Positions 27,451-36,540 of a stretch of 46,697 nucleotides of DNA are shown in pieces. A program made the position numbers and the translations under genes. The stretch comes from Halothiobacillus sp. (GTDB taxonomy: Bacteria; Pseudomonadota; Gammaproteobacteria; Halothiobacillales; Halothiobacillaceae), in contig JAGXIF010000003.1 of NCBI GenBank assembly GCA_024635755.1, positions 1 to 46,697 of the forward strand, given 5' to 3'. Under the pieces are notes generated by a model, which did not search any database, was not told the DNA's origin, and worked only from the letters and a program-made list of their open reading frames with translations. Position 1 is the first letter of the stretch. Every line of letters starts with the position of its first letter.

Positions 27451-28835
27451 TGGATCAATGCCTGATCGTGGATGACGAGCCGGATATCCGCACCCTGGTC
27501 GCCCTGTTCATGAAGCGCGAGGGGGTGGACACCTTGCAGGCGGCCACCCTGGCCGAGGCACGCCAGCAGCTCGATCGACACGCCGGACGCATCGATCTGT
27601 GCCTGGCCGACATGCGCCTGCCCGATGGCGATGGCCTCGACCTGGTGGACGAACTCCACGTCTCCATGCCCGACCTGCCGGTGGCGGTGATCACTGCCCA
27701 CGGGCAGGTCGAGGCGGCAGTGCGGGCACTCAAGGCGGGCGCCTTCGACTTCATCAACAAGCCGATCGAGCAGGACACGTTGCGGCGCCTGCTTCGCGAT
27801 GCGCGCAATCTCCAGCCGCCGGACAGCTCCCCGAGCGATCCCTCCGCCGGACAGCCGAATCGATCCGGCCGACAAGCCCCGTTGCCGGACGTCGATTCGC
27901 CGCTCACCGGTCGTTCGCGCCCCATGCAGCATCTGCGCGAGATGATCGGCCGGCTGGCCCGCTCGCAGGCGCCGATCTTCATTCAAGGCGAGTCCGGCAC
28001 CGGCAAGGAATTGGTCGCGCGCGAGATCCACCGCCACAGCAGCCGGGCCGGCGGGCCGTTCGTGCCGGTCAACTGCGGCGCGATCCCGGGCGAGCTGATC
28101 GAGTCCGAGCTTTTCGGGCATCACAAGGGCGCCTTCACCGGCGCCAGCAGCGACAAGCCGGGGCTGTTCCGTGCCGCCGAGGGGGGGACGCTATTTCTCG
28201 ACGAGATCGCCGAACTGCCGCTCAGCCTCCAGGTCAGCCTGCTGCGAGTCCTGCAGGAGCGGCGGGTGCGGCCGGTAGGCTCCACCACCGAAGTGCCGGT
28301 GGACGTGCGCATCGTCTCGGCCTCGCACCAGGACCTCAATCAGGCGGTCCGGGAGGGGCGTTTCCGCCAGGATCTGTTCTTTCGACTCAACGTCATCGGC
28401 CTGCGGGTGCCGCCGCTGCGCGAGCGCCTCGACGATCTGCCCGAATTGGCCGAGTCCATCGTCGCCCGGCTGGCCGAACGCGATGCGCGCCCCGTCCCCG
28501 CCATCGATCCACCGGTGATCCAGCGCCTGGCAACGCAGGCCTTTCCCGGCAACGTGCGTGAACTGGAAAACCTGCTGGAGCGGGCCATGGCATTGACCGA
28601 CGGCGACCGCATCACCGCCGAGGTGGTCGCCGTGGATCCCATGATGAGCGGCGAGGATGACGGCGGCTCGTCGGTGCTGGCCGCCTGCCCGGGCTTCATC
28701 CCGGAGAATGACGAACAGCGCGAGATCATTCACGCCCTGCAGCAGACACACTGGAACCGCAGCGAGGCCGCCCGTCAACTCGGCCTGACTTTGCGCCAAT
28801 TGCGCTACCGGCTGCAGAAGTGGGGGGTCGAATGA
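27450..28835 (+). CDS. pilR: PilR-like sigma-54-dependent response regulator
   Basis: 461 aa. The receiver domain has D54 as phosphoacceptor (LADMRLPDGDG). The AAA+ domain has Walker A GESGTGKE, the sigma-54-contact loop GAFTGAS and Walker B TLFLDEI. The C-terminal Fis-type HTH reads WNRSEAARQLGLTLRQLRYRL. It would activate sigma-54 promoters, classically pilA, on phosphorylation by PilS. Confidence 0.93.
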   Translation: MDQCLIVDDEPDIRTLVALFMKREGVDTLQAATLAEARQQLDRHAGRIDLCLADMRLPDGDGLDLVDELHVSMPDLPVAVITAHGQVEAAVRALKAGAFDFINKPIEQDTLRRLLRDARNLQPPDSSPSDPSAGQPNRSGRQAPLPDVDSPLTGRSRPMQHLREMIGRLARSQAPIFIQGESGTGKELVAREIHRHSSRAGGPFVPVNCGAIPGELIESELFGHHKGAFTGASSDKPGLFRAAEGGTLFLDEIAELPLSLQVSLLRVLQERRVRPVGSTTEVPVDVRIVSASHQDLNQAVREGRFRQDLFFRLNVIGLRVPPLRERLDDLPELAESIVARLAERDARPVPAIDPPVIQRLATQAFPGNVRELENLLERAMALTDGDRITAEVVAVDPMMSGEDDGGSSVLAACPGFIPENDEQREIIHALQQTHWNRSEAARQLGLTLRQLRYRLQKWGVE

Positions 28836-28938
28836 GCCGACCATCCGGTTTGCCCGCGCCGATAGCGGCCCGAGGGTCTACGCTCGGTCGTGTCTGATAG
28901 AGAGTATGACTATGCAACTCACCGACCGGAGGTGGCCC

Positions 28939-29484
28939 ATGACCCGTCTTTCCCTGCTGCGCCGAGCAGCCTCGCTGCTATGCGCCATCACTCTGGCCCT
29001 GCCTCTCGCCGCGTCGGCGGCCCCGTCATCCGACCTCGCCCCGGGCTTCACCTGGGACGACGTCACCGGCATCCAGAACAAGGACGAGATCAAGGTCGTC
29101 TACGGGGTCAAGCAGGACGAATGGGAGGCCGGCGTCGGCAAGGCGCTCTACTACGCGCGCGGCCTGTTCCAGAGCTACGACGCCCTGGGCGTGAAGGAAA
29201 AGAACATCGACGTGCACCTCGTCCTGCATGGCGAGGCGGGCTACTGGCTGCTGAATGACGATGCCTATCGCGCCGAGAAGAACCAGCTGACCGGCAATCC
29301 CAACGCCCATATCGTCAAGCAGCTGATCGACCACGGCACCCACATCGAGGCCTGCTACGAGACGCTCAAGGCGTTCGGCTGGCACAAGGACGACCTGCTG
29401 CCCGGCGTCGAGGTGGTCCATGACGCCTACTCGCGCATCATCGACCTGCAGAGCCGCGGCTACGCCTACATCCCGTTCTTCTGA
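28939..29484 (+). CDS. Exported DsrE-family protein
   Basis: 181 aa from the ATG at 28939, which is preceded by GGAGG. The signal peptide ends near AASAAPS. The mature part has the DsrE/YchN-like pattern (IKVVYGVKQDEWEAGVGKALYYARGLFQSYDAL, IDVHLVLHGEAGYWLLND) and one cysteine, EACYETL. It is a second exported DsrE protein in the window and points to periplasmic sulfur chemistry. It converges on sixA with a 13-bp gap. Confidence 0.75.
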   Translation: MTRLSLLRRAASLLCAITLALPLAASAAPSSDLAPGFTWDDVTGIQNKDEIKVVYGVKQDEWEAGVGKALYYARGLFQSYDALGVKEKNIDVHLVLHGEAGYWLLNDDAYRAEKNQLTGNPNAHIVKQLIDHGTHIEACYETLKAFGWHKDDLLPGVEVVHDAYSRIIDLQSRGYAYIPFF

Positions 29485-29497
29485 GAAGGGAGGCCAG

Positions 29498-30004
29498 CTA
29501 CTCCGCGAGGCGGCGAAGCACGGCCGGCGGCAGGGACCAGACCAGCTTGCCATTGCCATATCCCACGGCATTGTCGAAGCGGATCAGCATCATGCCGCCC
29601 TTCTTCAGGGGCATGTTGCCCTCGGAACGACCGCTGACCAGGCACTCGCAGATTTGCCCCAGCATCGGCTCGTGGCCGACGACTGCCATGCCGTCGATTC
29701 GCGGTTGCTTGCGCAGCCACTCGATCGCGGTGCTGATGGGGGCATCCGGCGAGAAGGCGCCCTCCCGCTCGGCCTCACGTACCTCCAGTGCGGGGGACAC
29801 GATCTCGGCGGTCTGGACCGCGCGCATCGCCGGGCTGGTGATCAGCCGCTCGATCGGCAGCGCCAAGGTGGTCAATCCACGCGCGGCCATCTGCATCCGC
29901 TCGATGCCGCGCTTGGTCAGCGGGCGCTGCTCGTCCGGCAGTTCTTCCCCGGCAAAATCCTCGCGGCTCTGTGCCGCGGCGTGTCGGATGATCAACAGAT
30001 CCAT
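29498..30004 (-). CDS. sixA: SixA-type phosphohistidine phosphatase
   Basis: 168 aa histidine phosphatase with the RH motif LLIIRHAAAQ (catalytic H8), ITSPAMRAVQTAEIV, and the second catalytic histidine in VVGHEPML. SixA removes phosphate from histidines of signalling or PTS-type proteins. The length is close to the E. coli enzyme. Confidence 0.88.
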   Translation of the reverse strand: MDLLIIRHAAAQSREDFAGEELPDEQRPLTKRGIERMQMAARGLTTLALPIERLITSPAMRAVQTAEIVSPALEVREAEREGAFSPDAPISTAIEWLRKQPRIDGMAVVGHEPMLGQICECLVSGRSEGNMPLKKGGMMLIRFDNAVGYGNGKLVWSLPPAVLRRLAE

Positions 30005-30186
30005 GCTTCAATTACTCGCTGGCCGACCCGTTGGGCGGCATGGGCAAAATGGTCGGGGCAGATGCTGCACCGGGCAGTGCTACCCGATTATGACAATATG
30101 ACGCCAAAGTGGTGGACACCCCCGGCACGCCGAGGTTCGTCTGCGCTATAGTTGAGCCCGCACTCGTTTCACTTTGAGGAGACCGC

Positions 30187-30726
30187 ATGGAAGGCAGTCA
30201 ACAACAGGGAACGGCCAAACGCCGCACGTCGACCCGAGCGCAGCGCTCGGCCGGGCCGCAGGGCACGCAACTCTTCCAGGCCGATGAACTGCGCCAACAG
30301 GCCCAGCACGCCGAGCCGGGTTCCAGCGAGCGGGCCTCGGTGGCCGAGCCCGTGCTCGAGGGTAACAGCCCGGGCATCGAGGGGCAGCGCCACACCTTGC
30401 GCGCCGGGCGACAGACGATCGGCCGACGCGGGGACAACGACATCATCGTCGACGATGTCAGCGTGTCCTCCTCGCATGCCTGGATCCTCAATCAGCAGGG
30501 CCAGCACGTGATCATGAACATGCTGTCGACCAACGGCACCTTCGTGAACGACAAGCGCGTCCACGAGGCCACGCTCAAGCACGGCGACCGCGTCCGCCTG
30601 GGACAGGCGGAATTCACCTTCCTCACCCGCGAAGCGGGCGAGGGCCGCGTCGGGCCGCGTCACTGGCTGGTGGGCGCCCTGCTAGCCGCCGCCATATTGG
30701 CGGCGCTGTACCTGATCTTGTCCTGA
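30187..30726 (+). CDS. Tail-anchored FHA-domain protein
   Basis: 179 aa. A disordered N-terminus (1-60) precedes an FHA domain (about 64-147) with the phosphothreonine-binding features TIGRRGDND, SSSHAWI and STNGTFVN. A C-terminal membrane helix (161-178) follows. FHA domains bind phosphothreonine, so the kinase encoded immediately downstream (8-bp gap) is the natural partner. GAGGAG precedes the start. Confidence 0.85.
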   Translation: MEGSQQQGTAKRRTSTRAQRSAGPQGTQLFQADELRQQAQHAEPGSSERASVAEPVLEGNSPGIEGQRHTLRAGRQTIGRRGDNDIIVDDVSVSSSHAWILNQQGQHVIMNMLSTNGTFVNDKRVHEATLKHGDRVRLGQAEFTFLTREAGEGRVGPRHWLVGALLAAAILAALYLILS

Positions 30727-30733
30727 CCTGCTC

Positions 30734-32407
30734 GTGACCGCTCTCCCCGAACACATCGGCCGCTACCGCGTGGAGGGGGTGCTCGGCGAGGGGGCGATGT
30801 CGATCATCTATGCCGGCTTCGACCCGAGCATCAACCGCCACCTGGCGATCAAGTGCCTCAAGGACGAGGTCGCGCGCGACGCATCCTACCGACGCCGCTT
30901 TTTGACCGAGGCCCGTGCCGCCGGCACCCTGACGCACCCCAACATCGTCACCATCTACGACGTCGGACAAGCCGACGGACACCCCTACATCGCGCTCGAA
31001 CGACTGCGCGGCGAGACCCTGGCCGACCGCGTCGACCGCGAGGGCTTTCCCTCGGTCGCCGTCATCATCGACCTGGTCGGCCAGATCGCCGCGGCACTCG
31101 ACTTCGCCCACCGGCACGGCGTGGTCCATCACGACATCAAGCCGGAAAACATCATCCTGGTCGAGGGCTGGACCCACGCGAAGGTCAACGATTTCGGCGT
31201 GGCGCGAGTCGCCGACAGCGAGGAGGTGCACGACGGCACCGTCGCCGGCACCCCCGCCTACATGGCGCCGGAACAGTTGCGCGGCGCGGCGACCGATGGC
31301 CGCAGCGACCTGTTCTCGCTGGGCGTGCTGCTGTTCTGGCTCCTGACCGGGGAGAAGCCATGGCGCGAGTCGGAGATCGACCGGCTGATGGCCGAGCGCC
31401 ACGACACCCCCCAGCCCCCACTGGTCCCGCGCGACCCCGCCACGCCCCAGGTGCTGCTGGAAATCACCCGCAGCCTGCTGCAATCCGATCCCGATCAACG
31501 CTACCAGCACGGCCACGAGGTGATCGACGACCTGCGCCACGCGCGACGGGAACTCGAGCGGCTGCGGGGGGATCCGATCGCCATGCGCATCCTGCCGATG
31601 CGGGTGCGCTGGGCCGCGATCCTGGGGACGATCCTCACCCTGACGCTACTGGCCGGCCTGGCGGCCGTCTACATCAAGCAGAATCAGGCCATCACCGGGC
31701 TGGCACTCGATTACGGTGCCTCGCTGGGGCGCACCATCGCCAACGAATCGGCCGAGGATCTACTGCTCGACGATCGGGTGGCGGTGCGGGCGCTGGTCGC
31801 CGACATGGCGCGCAACGACCAGATCCGCTACCTGGCGATCGCCAACCGTCAGGGCCAGGTGATCGCCAGTGGGCGACCGGCAGAGGTGGGGACACCCTTG
31901 TCGGCCCATCCCGAGGAGCAGCAACGCTCGCTGGAAGACGGCATCGTCAACTATCGGGGCACCACCGGCCGAGCGGGACTGCAGGAAGACATGCTGCTAT
32001 TCGACGTGCCCATTCGCTACCAGTCCCATCCCATCGGCACGCTGCGCCTGGGTGTCGACAGCTCGCGTCTCGAGGCGGCCAACCGCACCACGCTCACCGC
32101 CATGCTGGCCGCCTTGCTGGCCACGCTGGTGGTGGTGCTTGGTGCCGCGTGGTGGCTATTCCAGCGCATGCTCACGCCCATAAACGTCCTGCGTGACGCC
32201 CTGCTGCACGTCGCCAGGGGCAAGTGGGGCCATCGCATTCGCCTGGTGCGCCGCGACGAGTTCGGCCGCCTGTTCGCCGCCTTCAACCTGATGAGCGAGG
32301 CCCTAGACCGTCAGCCGAGCGAGCCGCGGACAAGTCGGGACACCCGGTCCGCGCCGGTCGAGCAGGAACCCACCCGCGTGATCAAGCCCCGGGACGAGAC
32401 CCACTAA
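30734..32407 (+). CDS. Membrane Ser/Thr protein kinase with extracytoplasmic sensor and HAMP
   Basis: 557 aa from a GTG. The kinase domain (about 10-265) has a glycine loop GEGAMS, K40, the catalytic loop HHDIKPEN (D134), NDFGVA (D153) and GTPAYMAPE. A membrane helix near 291-312, a sensor region of about 135 residues, a second helix near 452-476 and a HAMP domain follow. HAMP domains usually serve histidine kinases or chemoreceptors; placing one at the C-terminus of a Hanks-type kinase is uncommon. It is co-transcribed with the FHA gene, and a PP2C phosphatase lies nearby. Confidence 0.9.
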   Translation: MTALPEHIGRYRVEGVLGEGAMSIIYAGFDPSINRHLAIKCLKDEVARDASYRRRFLTEARAAGTLTHPNIVTIYDVGQADGHPYIALERLRGETLADRVDREGFPSVAVIIDLVGQIAAALDFAHRHGVVHHDIKPENIILVEGWTHAKVNDFGVARVADSEEVHDGTVAGTPAYMAPEQLRGAATDGRSDLFSLGVLLFWLLTGEKPWRESEIDRLMAERHDTPQPPLVPRDPATPQVLLEITRSLLQSDPDQRYQHGHEVIDDLRHARRELERLRGDPIAMRILPMRVRWAAILGTILTLTLLAGLAAVYIKQNQAITGLALDYGASLGRTIANESAEDLLLDDRVAVRALVADMARNDQIRYLAIANRQGQVIASGRPAEVGTPLSAHPEEQQRSLEDGIVNYRGTTGRAGLQEDMLLFDVPIRYQSHPIGTLRLGVDSSRLEAANRTTLTAMLAALLATLVVVLGAAWWLFQRMLTPINVLRDALLHVARGKWGHRIRLVRRDEFGRLFAAFNLMSEALDRQPSEPRTSRDTRSAPVEQEPTRVIKPRDETH

Positions 32408-32425
32408 TCCGGACATATCTACCGC

Positions 32426-33430
32426 TCAGAGCTTATCCAGACGCCGTTGCAATTCGCGGGCCCGCGCCCGGTAGCTTTGCGCCGGCTCGAACTGCGGCTC
32501 GATTTCCAGCACCCGGTCCCACAGGGCAATCGCCTCGGCCAGGTCCTGGTTGCGATAGAGCAGGATCGCGCGCTGGTGATACTCGTCGACCAGTTGTTCG
32601 CGCAGCGCCTCGACCCGGGTGGCCGCGGGCTCCAGATCCGGATCAATATCCAGCGCCGCCTCATAGCGTGCCAGGGCCGCCTCGGCACGCCCCTTCGACT
32701 GCAGCTCGACGGCCTCGCTTTGCAGCCGTTCCAACCGCGGGGCGTCGCCGGAGGCCGCAGGCCGGTAGGCGGCCAGCGGCTCATCGGGCAATGCCAGAAC
32801 CGCCGCCGTCCGGCGTGACGGCACCGGCGCGGCCGACAGTTGCCTGACGGCCGGCTTCCCTTTGCCCGGCACCCCCGCCTCGTCGGCTGACGTGCTCGAG
32901 CCCGCCGTCGCCGGGCCCTCGCCGGGCAGGCGTAGGGCCTGGCCGACGCGTAGATCGGAGGGGTCGGTCGAGCCGTTGTAGCGGGCCAGGATCAGGAACA
33001 GACCGGCATCGCCGAGATGACGCGCCGCCAGCGCACTGTAGGAATCGCCGGGTTGAACGACGTAACGGTATGACGCGCGGCCCAGGACCGCTTCCGGATC
33101 GGCCTTGAGCTGGCGCATGACCGCCCGGGCGACCGCGTCCTCGGGATGGCGTTCGAGGTAGCCCGCCAGAACCTGCTCGCCCTTGGCATAGTCACCGCCC
33201 TGCAGATCGGCCAGGATGGCATTCAGCGAGCGCACAGGCGTGGCGTCATCCGACCGGGAGGGCTCGGCGGAGGCGCTCGCCTCAGCGTCATCGCGCTGGC
33301 CCTGCTTGAGCTTGTCCTCCAGCGCGCCGAGCTGGGAACAACCCGTCGAACCAAGCACAAGACCGGCGACTAGCAGGGGCAGTAACGGCCAAAAGGCTCG
33401 CATTTGGCTGCTGGGATTGTCCGACATCAT
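32426..33430 (-). CDS. LysM/TPR lipoprotein
   Basis: About 334 aa. A lipoprotein signal ends LGSTGC. An early helical repeat is followed by a LysM module (YVVQPGDSYSALAARHLGDAGLFLILARYNG ... LRVGQALRLP), a low-complexity linker, and C-terminal TPR-like helices (AALARYEAALDIDPDLEPAA, AEAIALWDRVLEIEPQFEPA). LysM binds peptidoglycan and TPRs bind proteins, so it is probably an envelope scaffold. I chose the ATG at 33430 for spacing from GAGG; other starts within 20 bp are possible. Confidence 0.8.
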   Translation of the reverse strand: MMSDNPSSQMRAFWPLLPLLVAGLVLGSTGCSQLGALEDKLKQGQRDDAEASASAEPSRSDDATPVRSLNAILADLQGGDYAKGEQVLAGYLERHPEDAVARAVMRQLKADPEAVLGRASYRYVVQPGDSYSALAARHLGDAGLFLILARYNGSTDPSDLRVGQALRLPGEGPATAGSSTSADEAGVPGKGKPAVRQLSAAPVPSRRTAAVLALPDEPLAAYRPAASGDAPRLERLQSEAVELQSKGRAEAALARYEAALDIDPDLEPAATRVEALREQLVDEYHQRAILLYRNQDLAEAIALWDRVLEIEPQFEPAQSYRARARELQRRLDKL

Positions 33431-33490
33431 CTGCATACACCTCGTCACTCGCCCGGAGAGGCGCCCCGGGCGTTGATGGCAGGAGAAAGT

Positions 33491-34297
33491 TCAGTCAAGG
33501 GAACGCCCACCCAGCCAGCGGGCCCAGAAAGGGCGCCGCGGCGGTGTGCGGGCAAGGATCAGGGCCAGGTTATCCCCGGTTTCGCCGCCCCGCCGGCCGG
33601 CCCGTTCCAGGCCGGTGCGTGTGGCGGCGAACAGGTCATCCTCGGCCAACAGGCGAGCGATCTCGGCGGTTGAGAGGGTCTCCCAGACACCGTCGCTGCA
33701 CAGGGCAAAACCCTGACCGGGGCGCAGGGCCGCGTAGCCGTGCTCCACCTCCGGCGGCTCTGCGCCGCCCAGGCCTCGCAGCAGTATGTGCTGATCGGGA
33801 TCGGCGGCCATCTGTTCGGCGGCGATCTCGCCGCGATCGACCTTCAGCCGGGCCAGGCTGTGGTCCTTCGTCATGCTCAGGCAGCGCCGACCCTGAAAGT
33901 GATAGAGCCGACTGTCGCCGACGTGGACCCAATGGGCCTGCCCGCCGCGGATCAACAGGGCCACCACAGTGGAATGGGGTTCGGCCGCGACCCAGGCGTT
34001 GCGCCGGCGGATCTCCCGATGGGCCTCCTGGCACAGGGACTCAAGAAACAGGGCACCGGGCTGGCCGCGCCACTCGCGGGCGTCCCAGAGCTCGCGGGCG
34101 GCATGGATCACGCCGGCCGAGGCCAGCTCACCGGCACCGTCGCCGCCCATGCCATCGGCCAGCACCATCAGGCGGGTGTCCTCGCGGGCATTGTGGAAGC
34201 AGACCAGTGCATCCTGCTGGGACGCCCGGCCACCCGGCGCGCGGCCGCAGGCCATACGCGGAAACTCCCTGATATCGATCTCGCCTTCACTGTCCAT
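33491..34297 (-). CDS. PP2C-family Ser/Thr phosphatase
   Basis: 268 aa from the ATG at 34297. PP2C motifs are visible: ASQQDALV (usually N-Q/E-D), MVLADGMGGDGAGE, HVGDSRLYHF, MTKDHSLA, LCSDGVWETL and TGDNLALIL. It is a metal-dependent phosphatase, the expected opponent of the nearby kinase. It is on the opposite strand with the LysM lipoprotein, which it precedes by about 60 bp. Confidence 0.9.
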   Translation of the reverse strand: MDSEGEIDIREFPRMACGRAPGGRASQQDALVCFHNAREDTRLMVLADGMGGDGAGELASAGVIHAARELWDAREWRGQPGALFLESLCQEAHREIRRRNAWVAAEPHSTVVALLIRGGQAHWVHVGDSRLYHFQGRRCLSMTKDHSLARLKVDRGEIAAEQMAADPDQHILLRGLGGAEPPEVEHGYAALRPGQGFALCSDGVWETLSTAEIARLLAEDDLFAATRTGLERAGRRGGETGDNLALILARTPPRRPFWARWLGGRSLD

Positions 34298-34324
34298 GCG
34301 TCGGCCTGTCCTTGCTTTCGGGGT

Positions 34325-34385
34325 AGGGAACCTCTGCACGCCTGGCGACCCGCAGAGGCATTGGCGATTCGCGCAGAGGTTCCCT
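34325..34385. repeat. 61-bp imperfect palindrome between the PP2C and ABC-F genes
   Basis: AGGGAACCTCTGC (34325-34337) and GCAGAGGTTCCCT (34373-34385) are perfect 13-bp inverted arms. A further GCAGAGG copy lies inside at 34352-34358. There is no T-tract on either side, so it does not look like a terminator. It has the form of a REP/MITE-type repeat. Confidence 0.55.
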
Positions 34386-34426
34386 AAGTGCAGTATAGCC
34401 GGGTGGGCGCGGCCGTCGACAACACG

Positions 34427-36328
34427 TCAGCCACCGGTTTCCTGCAGAGCGAGCCATTGCTCTTCCGCCCCGGTCAGACGCGCCTTGACCTGATCACGTT
34501 CGCCCTGCAATCGCTCGACCTCCACCTCGTGCTCGCCGTCGTACAGGCCGGGGTCCGCCAGCGAGGTGTCGATGCCGGTCAACTGCTCGCCCAGCCGTTC
34601 GACCTCGGCCTCGGCTTTAGCGATGGCGCGCTCCTGCTGTTTGCCGGCCTTGTCCCGCGGCTTGCCCCAGCTAGACTTGTCCGCCTTGGCAGCCTTTTTC
34701 GCCGGCTTGGCGGCCGCCACCTCGTCGGCCTGCTGGCGGTTGTGCGCGCGCCGCCGTTCGGTCACGGCGCGGCGGTAATCGTCCAGATCGCCGTCAAAGG
34801 TCACCGCCTCGCCGCCACGCACCCACCAGAAGCGGTCGCAGACCAGCTCGGTGAGGCTCTTGTCGTGCGAGATCACCAGCAAGGCCCCCTCGAACGACTG
34901 CAGCGCCTCGGCCAGCGACTCGCGCATGGCCAGGTCCAGGTGGTTGGTCGGCTCGTCGAGGATCAGGAGGTTGGGCGCCTTCCACACCAGCAGCGCCAAC
35001 GCCAGGCGGGCCTTCTCGCCACCGGAGAACGGCTCGATCGGCTCGTGGACCCGGTCGCCGACGAAACCGAAGCGGCCGAGGAAGTCGCGCCGCTTCTGCG
35101 TAGTGCCCTCGTTACCGGCGACCCGCTCGAGCGCGATCAGCGGGGTATCACGCGGGTCAAGCTGGTCGAGCTGATGCTGGGTGTAGTAACCCACCTGCAC
35201 ACCCGGAGCGACGAAGCGATCGCCCGACAGCCAGGTGTCGCCGCCCTCGGCGATCACGCGGATCAGGGTGGTCTTGCCCGCGCCGTTCGCGCCCAGCACG
35301 CCGATGCGGTCGCCGGCACGAATCTGCAGGTCGACATCGCGCAACAGTGGCTCGCCGCCATAGCCGATCGAGACGTCCTCGAGGGTCACCATCGGGTCGG
35401 GCGCGCGCTTGGGCGTCGGGAAGTAGAACGAGAAATCGTCGCGATCGGCGTGGCTCGCGGCGATCACCGGCAGGCGTTCGAGGGCCTTGACCCGGCTCTG
35501 CGCGGCACGTGCCTTGGTTGCTTGGGCACGGAACCGGTCGATAAAGCCCTGCAGGCGCTCGCGTTCCTTGGCCATTTTCGCGGCCAGGGCCTGGTTCTGC
35601 ATCAGCCGCTCGGCACGCATCTCCTCGAAGTCGCTGTAATGACCGGTGTAGAGATTGAGCGACTGGTTCTCGATGTGGGCGATATGGGTGCAGACGTGGT
35701 CGAGAAAGTCGCGGTCGTGCGAGACGACGATCAGCGTGCCAGGGTAGGCCACCAGCCAGTCGGCCAGCCAGAACACCGCGTCGAGGTCGAGATGGTTGGT
35801 GGGTTCGTCGAGCAGCAGGATGTCGGACGGCGCAATCAGCGCCCGCGCCAGGTTCAGCCGCATCCGCCAGCCGCCGGAGAAGCTCGAGACCGGTCGGTCG
35901 ATACTGTCGGCGGCAAAGCCCAGCCCGTCCAGCAGGCGCGCCGCTCGCGCCCGCGCGCTGAATCCGCCGATGGTCTCGAATTCCGGGTAGAGCTCGGCCA
36001 GCGCCATGCCATCATTCTCCGCCTCGGCGGCACGGATGGCGGTATTCAGGCGCGCGTAGTCGCCATCGCCCTCGAGGACGTAATCGACCGCCGAGGTATC
36101 GAGTGCGGGGGTTTCCTGCTCCACGGTCGCCATGCGTTGGCCGCCGGCACGCTCGATGTCGCCGGCATCGGGGGCCAGCTCGCCGGCGAACATCGCCAGC
36201 AGGCTGGACTTGCCGGTGCCGTTCTTGCCCACCAGGCCTAGACGTTGGCCCGGCAGCAGGGTGAGATCGGCGTCCTCGAGCAGCAGTTGTGGACCGCGGC
36301 GCAGGGAAACGGACTTGAGCTGGATCAT
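34427..36328 (-). CDS. yheS: ABC-F ATPase, YheS-like
   Basis: 633 aa from the ATG at 36328. Two ABC domains have Walker A loops GKNGTGKSS and GANGAGKTT, signatures FSGGWRMRLNLA and FSGGEKARLALA, and DEPTNHLDL twice. The basic linker between them is rich in K and R. The C-terminal extension is lysine-rich and coiled-coil. There is no membrane domain: ABC-F proteins act on ribosomes to resolve stalled translation. Length matches YheS (637 aa in E. coli). Confidence 0.92.
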   Translation of the reverse strand: MIQLKSVSLRRGPQLLLEDADLTLLPGQRLGLVGKNGTGKSSLLAMFAGELAPDAGDIERAGGQRMATVEQETPALDTSAVDYVLEGDGDYARLNTAIRAAEAENDGMALAELYPEFETIGGFSARARAARLLDGLGFAADSIDRPVSSFSGGWRMRLNLARALIAPSDILLLDEPTNHLDLDAVFWLADWLVAYPGTLIVVSHDRDFLDHVCTHIAHIENQSLNLYTGHYSDFEEMRAERLMQNQALAAKMAKERERLQGFIDRFRAQATKARAAQSRVKALERLPVIAASHADRDDFSFYFPTPKRAPDPMVTLEDVSIGYGGEPLLRDVDLQIRAGDRIGVLGANGAGKTTLIRVIAEGGDTWLSGDRFVAPGVQVGYYTQHQLDQLDPRDTPLIALERVAGNEGTTQKRRDFLGRFGFVGDRVHEPIEPFSGGEKARLALALLVWKAPNLLILDEPTNHLDLAMRESLAEALQSFEGALLVISHDKSLTELVCDRFWWVRGGEAVTFDGDLDDYRRAVTERRRAHNRQQADEVAAAKPAKKAAKADKSSWGKPRDKAGKQQERAIAKAEAEVERLGEQLTGIDTSLADPGLYDGEHEVEVERLQGERDQVKARLTGAEEQWLALQETGG

Positions 36329-36393
36329 CAGCCCTCCATACGGAAGGTTTGGCCGCGTGCGGGCCAAAGCGGCGCGCCGGATTTCGGCGGCAC

Positions 36394-36431
36394 CAAAAAA
36401 GAAAGCCGGGACCCCCAAAGGAGGTCCCGGC
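36394..36431 (-). terminator. Terminator of tRNA-Pro
   Basis: GCCGGGACC (36405-36413) and GGTCCCGGC (36423-36431) form a 9-bp stem. On the minus strand it is followed by TTTCTTTTTTGG. It lies 10 bp after the tRNA 3' end. Confidence 0.85.
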
Positions 36432-36440
36432 CTAAGAATA

Positions 36441-36517
36441 TGGTCGGAGTGGCAGGATTCGAACCTACGACCCCTACGTCCCGAACGTAGTGCTCTACCA
36501 GGCTGAGCTACACTCCG
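36441..36517 (-). tRNA. tRNA-Pro (anticodon CGG)
   Basis: A 77-nt cloverleaf on the minus strand. The acceptor CGGAGTG pairs with CACTCCG and is followed by encoded ACCA. The D arm has AGCTCAGCCTGGTAGAGC. The anticodon stem CTACG/CGTAG encloses loop TTCGGGA, giving CGG for codon CCG. The T arm contains GTTCGAATC. The sequence resembles E. coli proK. Confidence 0.97.
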
Positions 36518-36540
36518 ATATGACCGGTGACACCTGCGTG

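Noticed and set aside
34388-36241. 617-codon plus-strand frame opposite the ABC-F gene
   Set aside because: It is a shadow of the ABC-F gene, whose Walker and signature motifs are intact.
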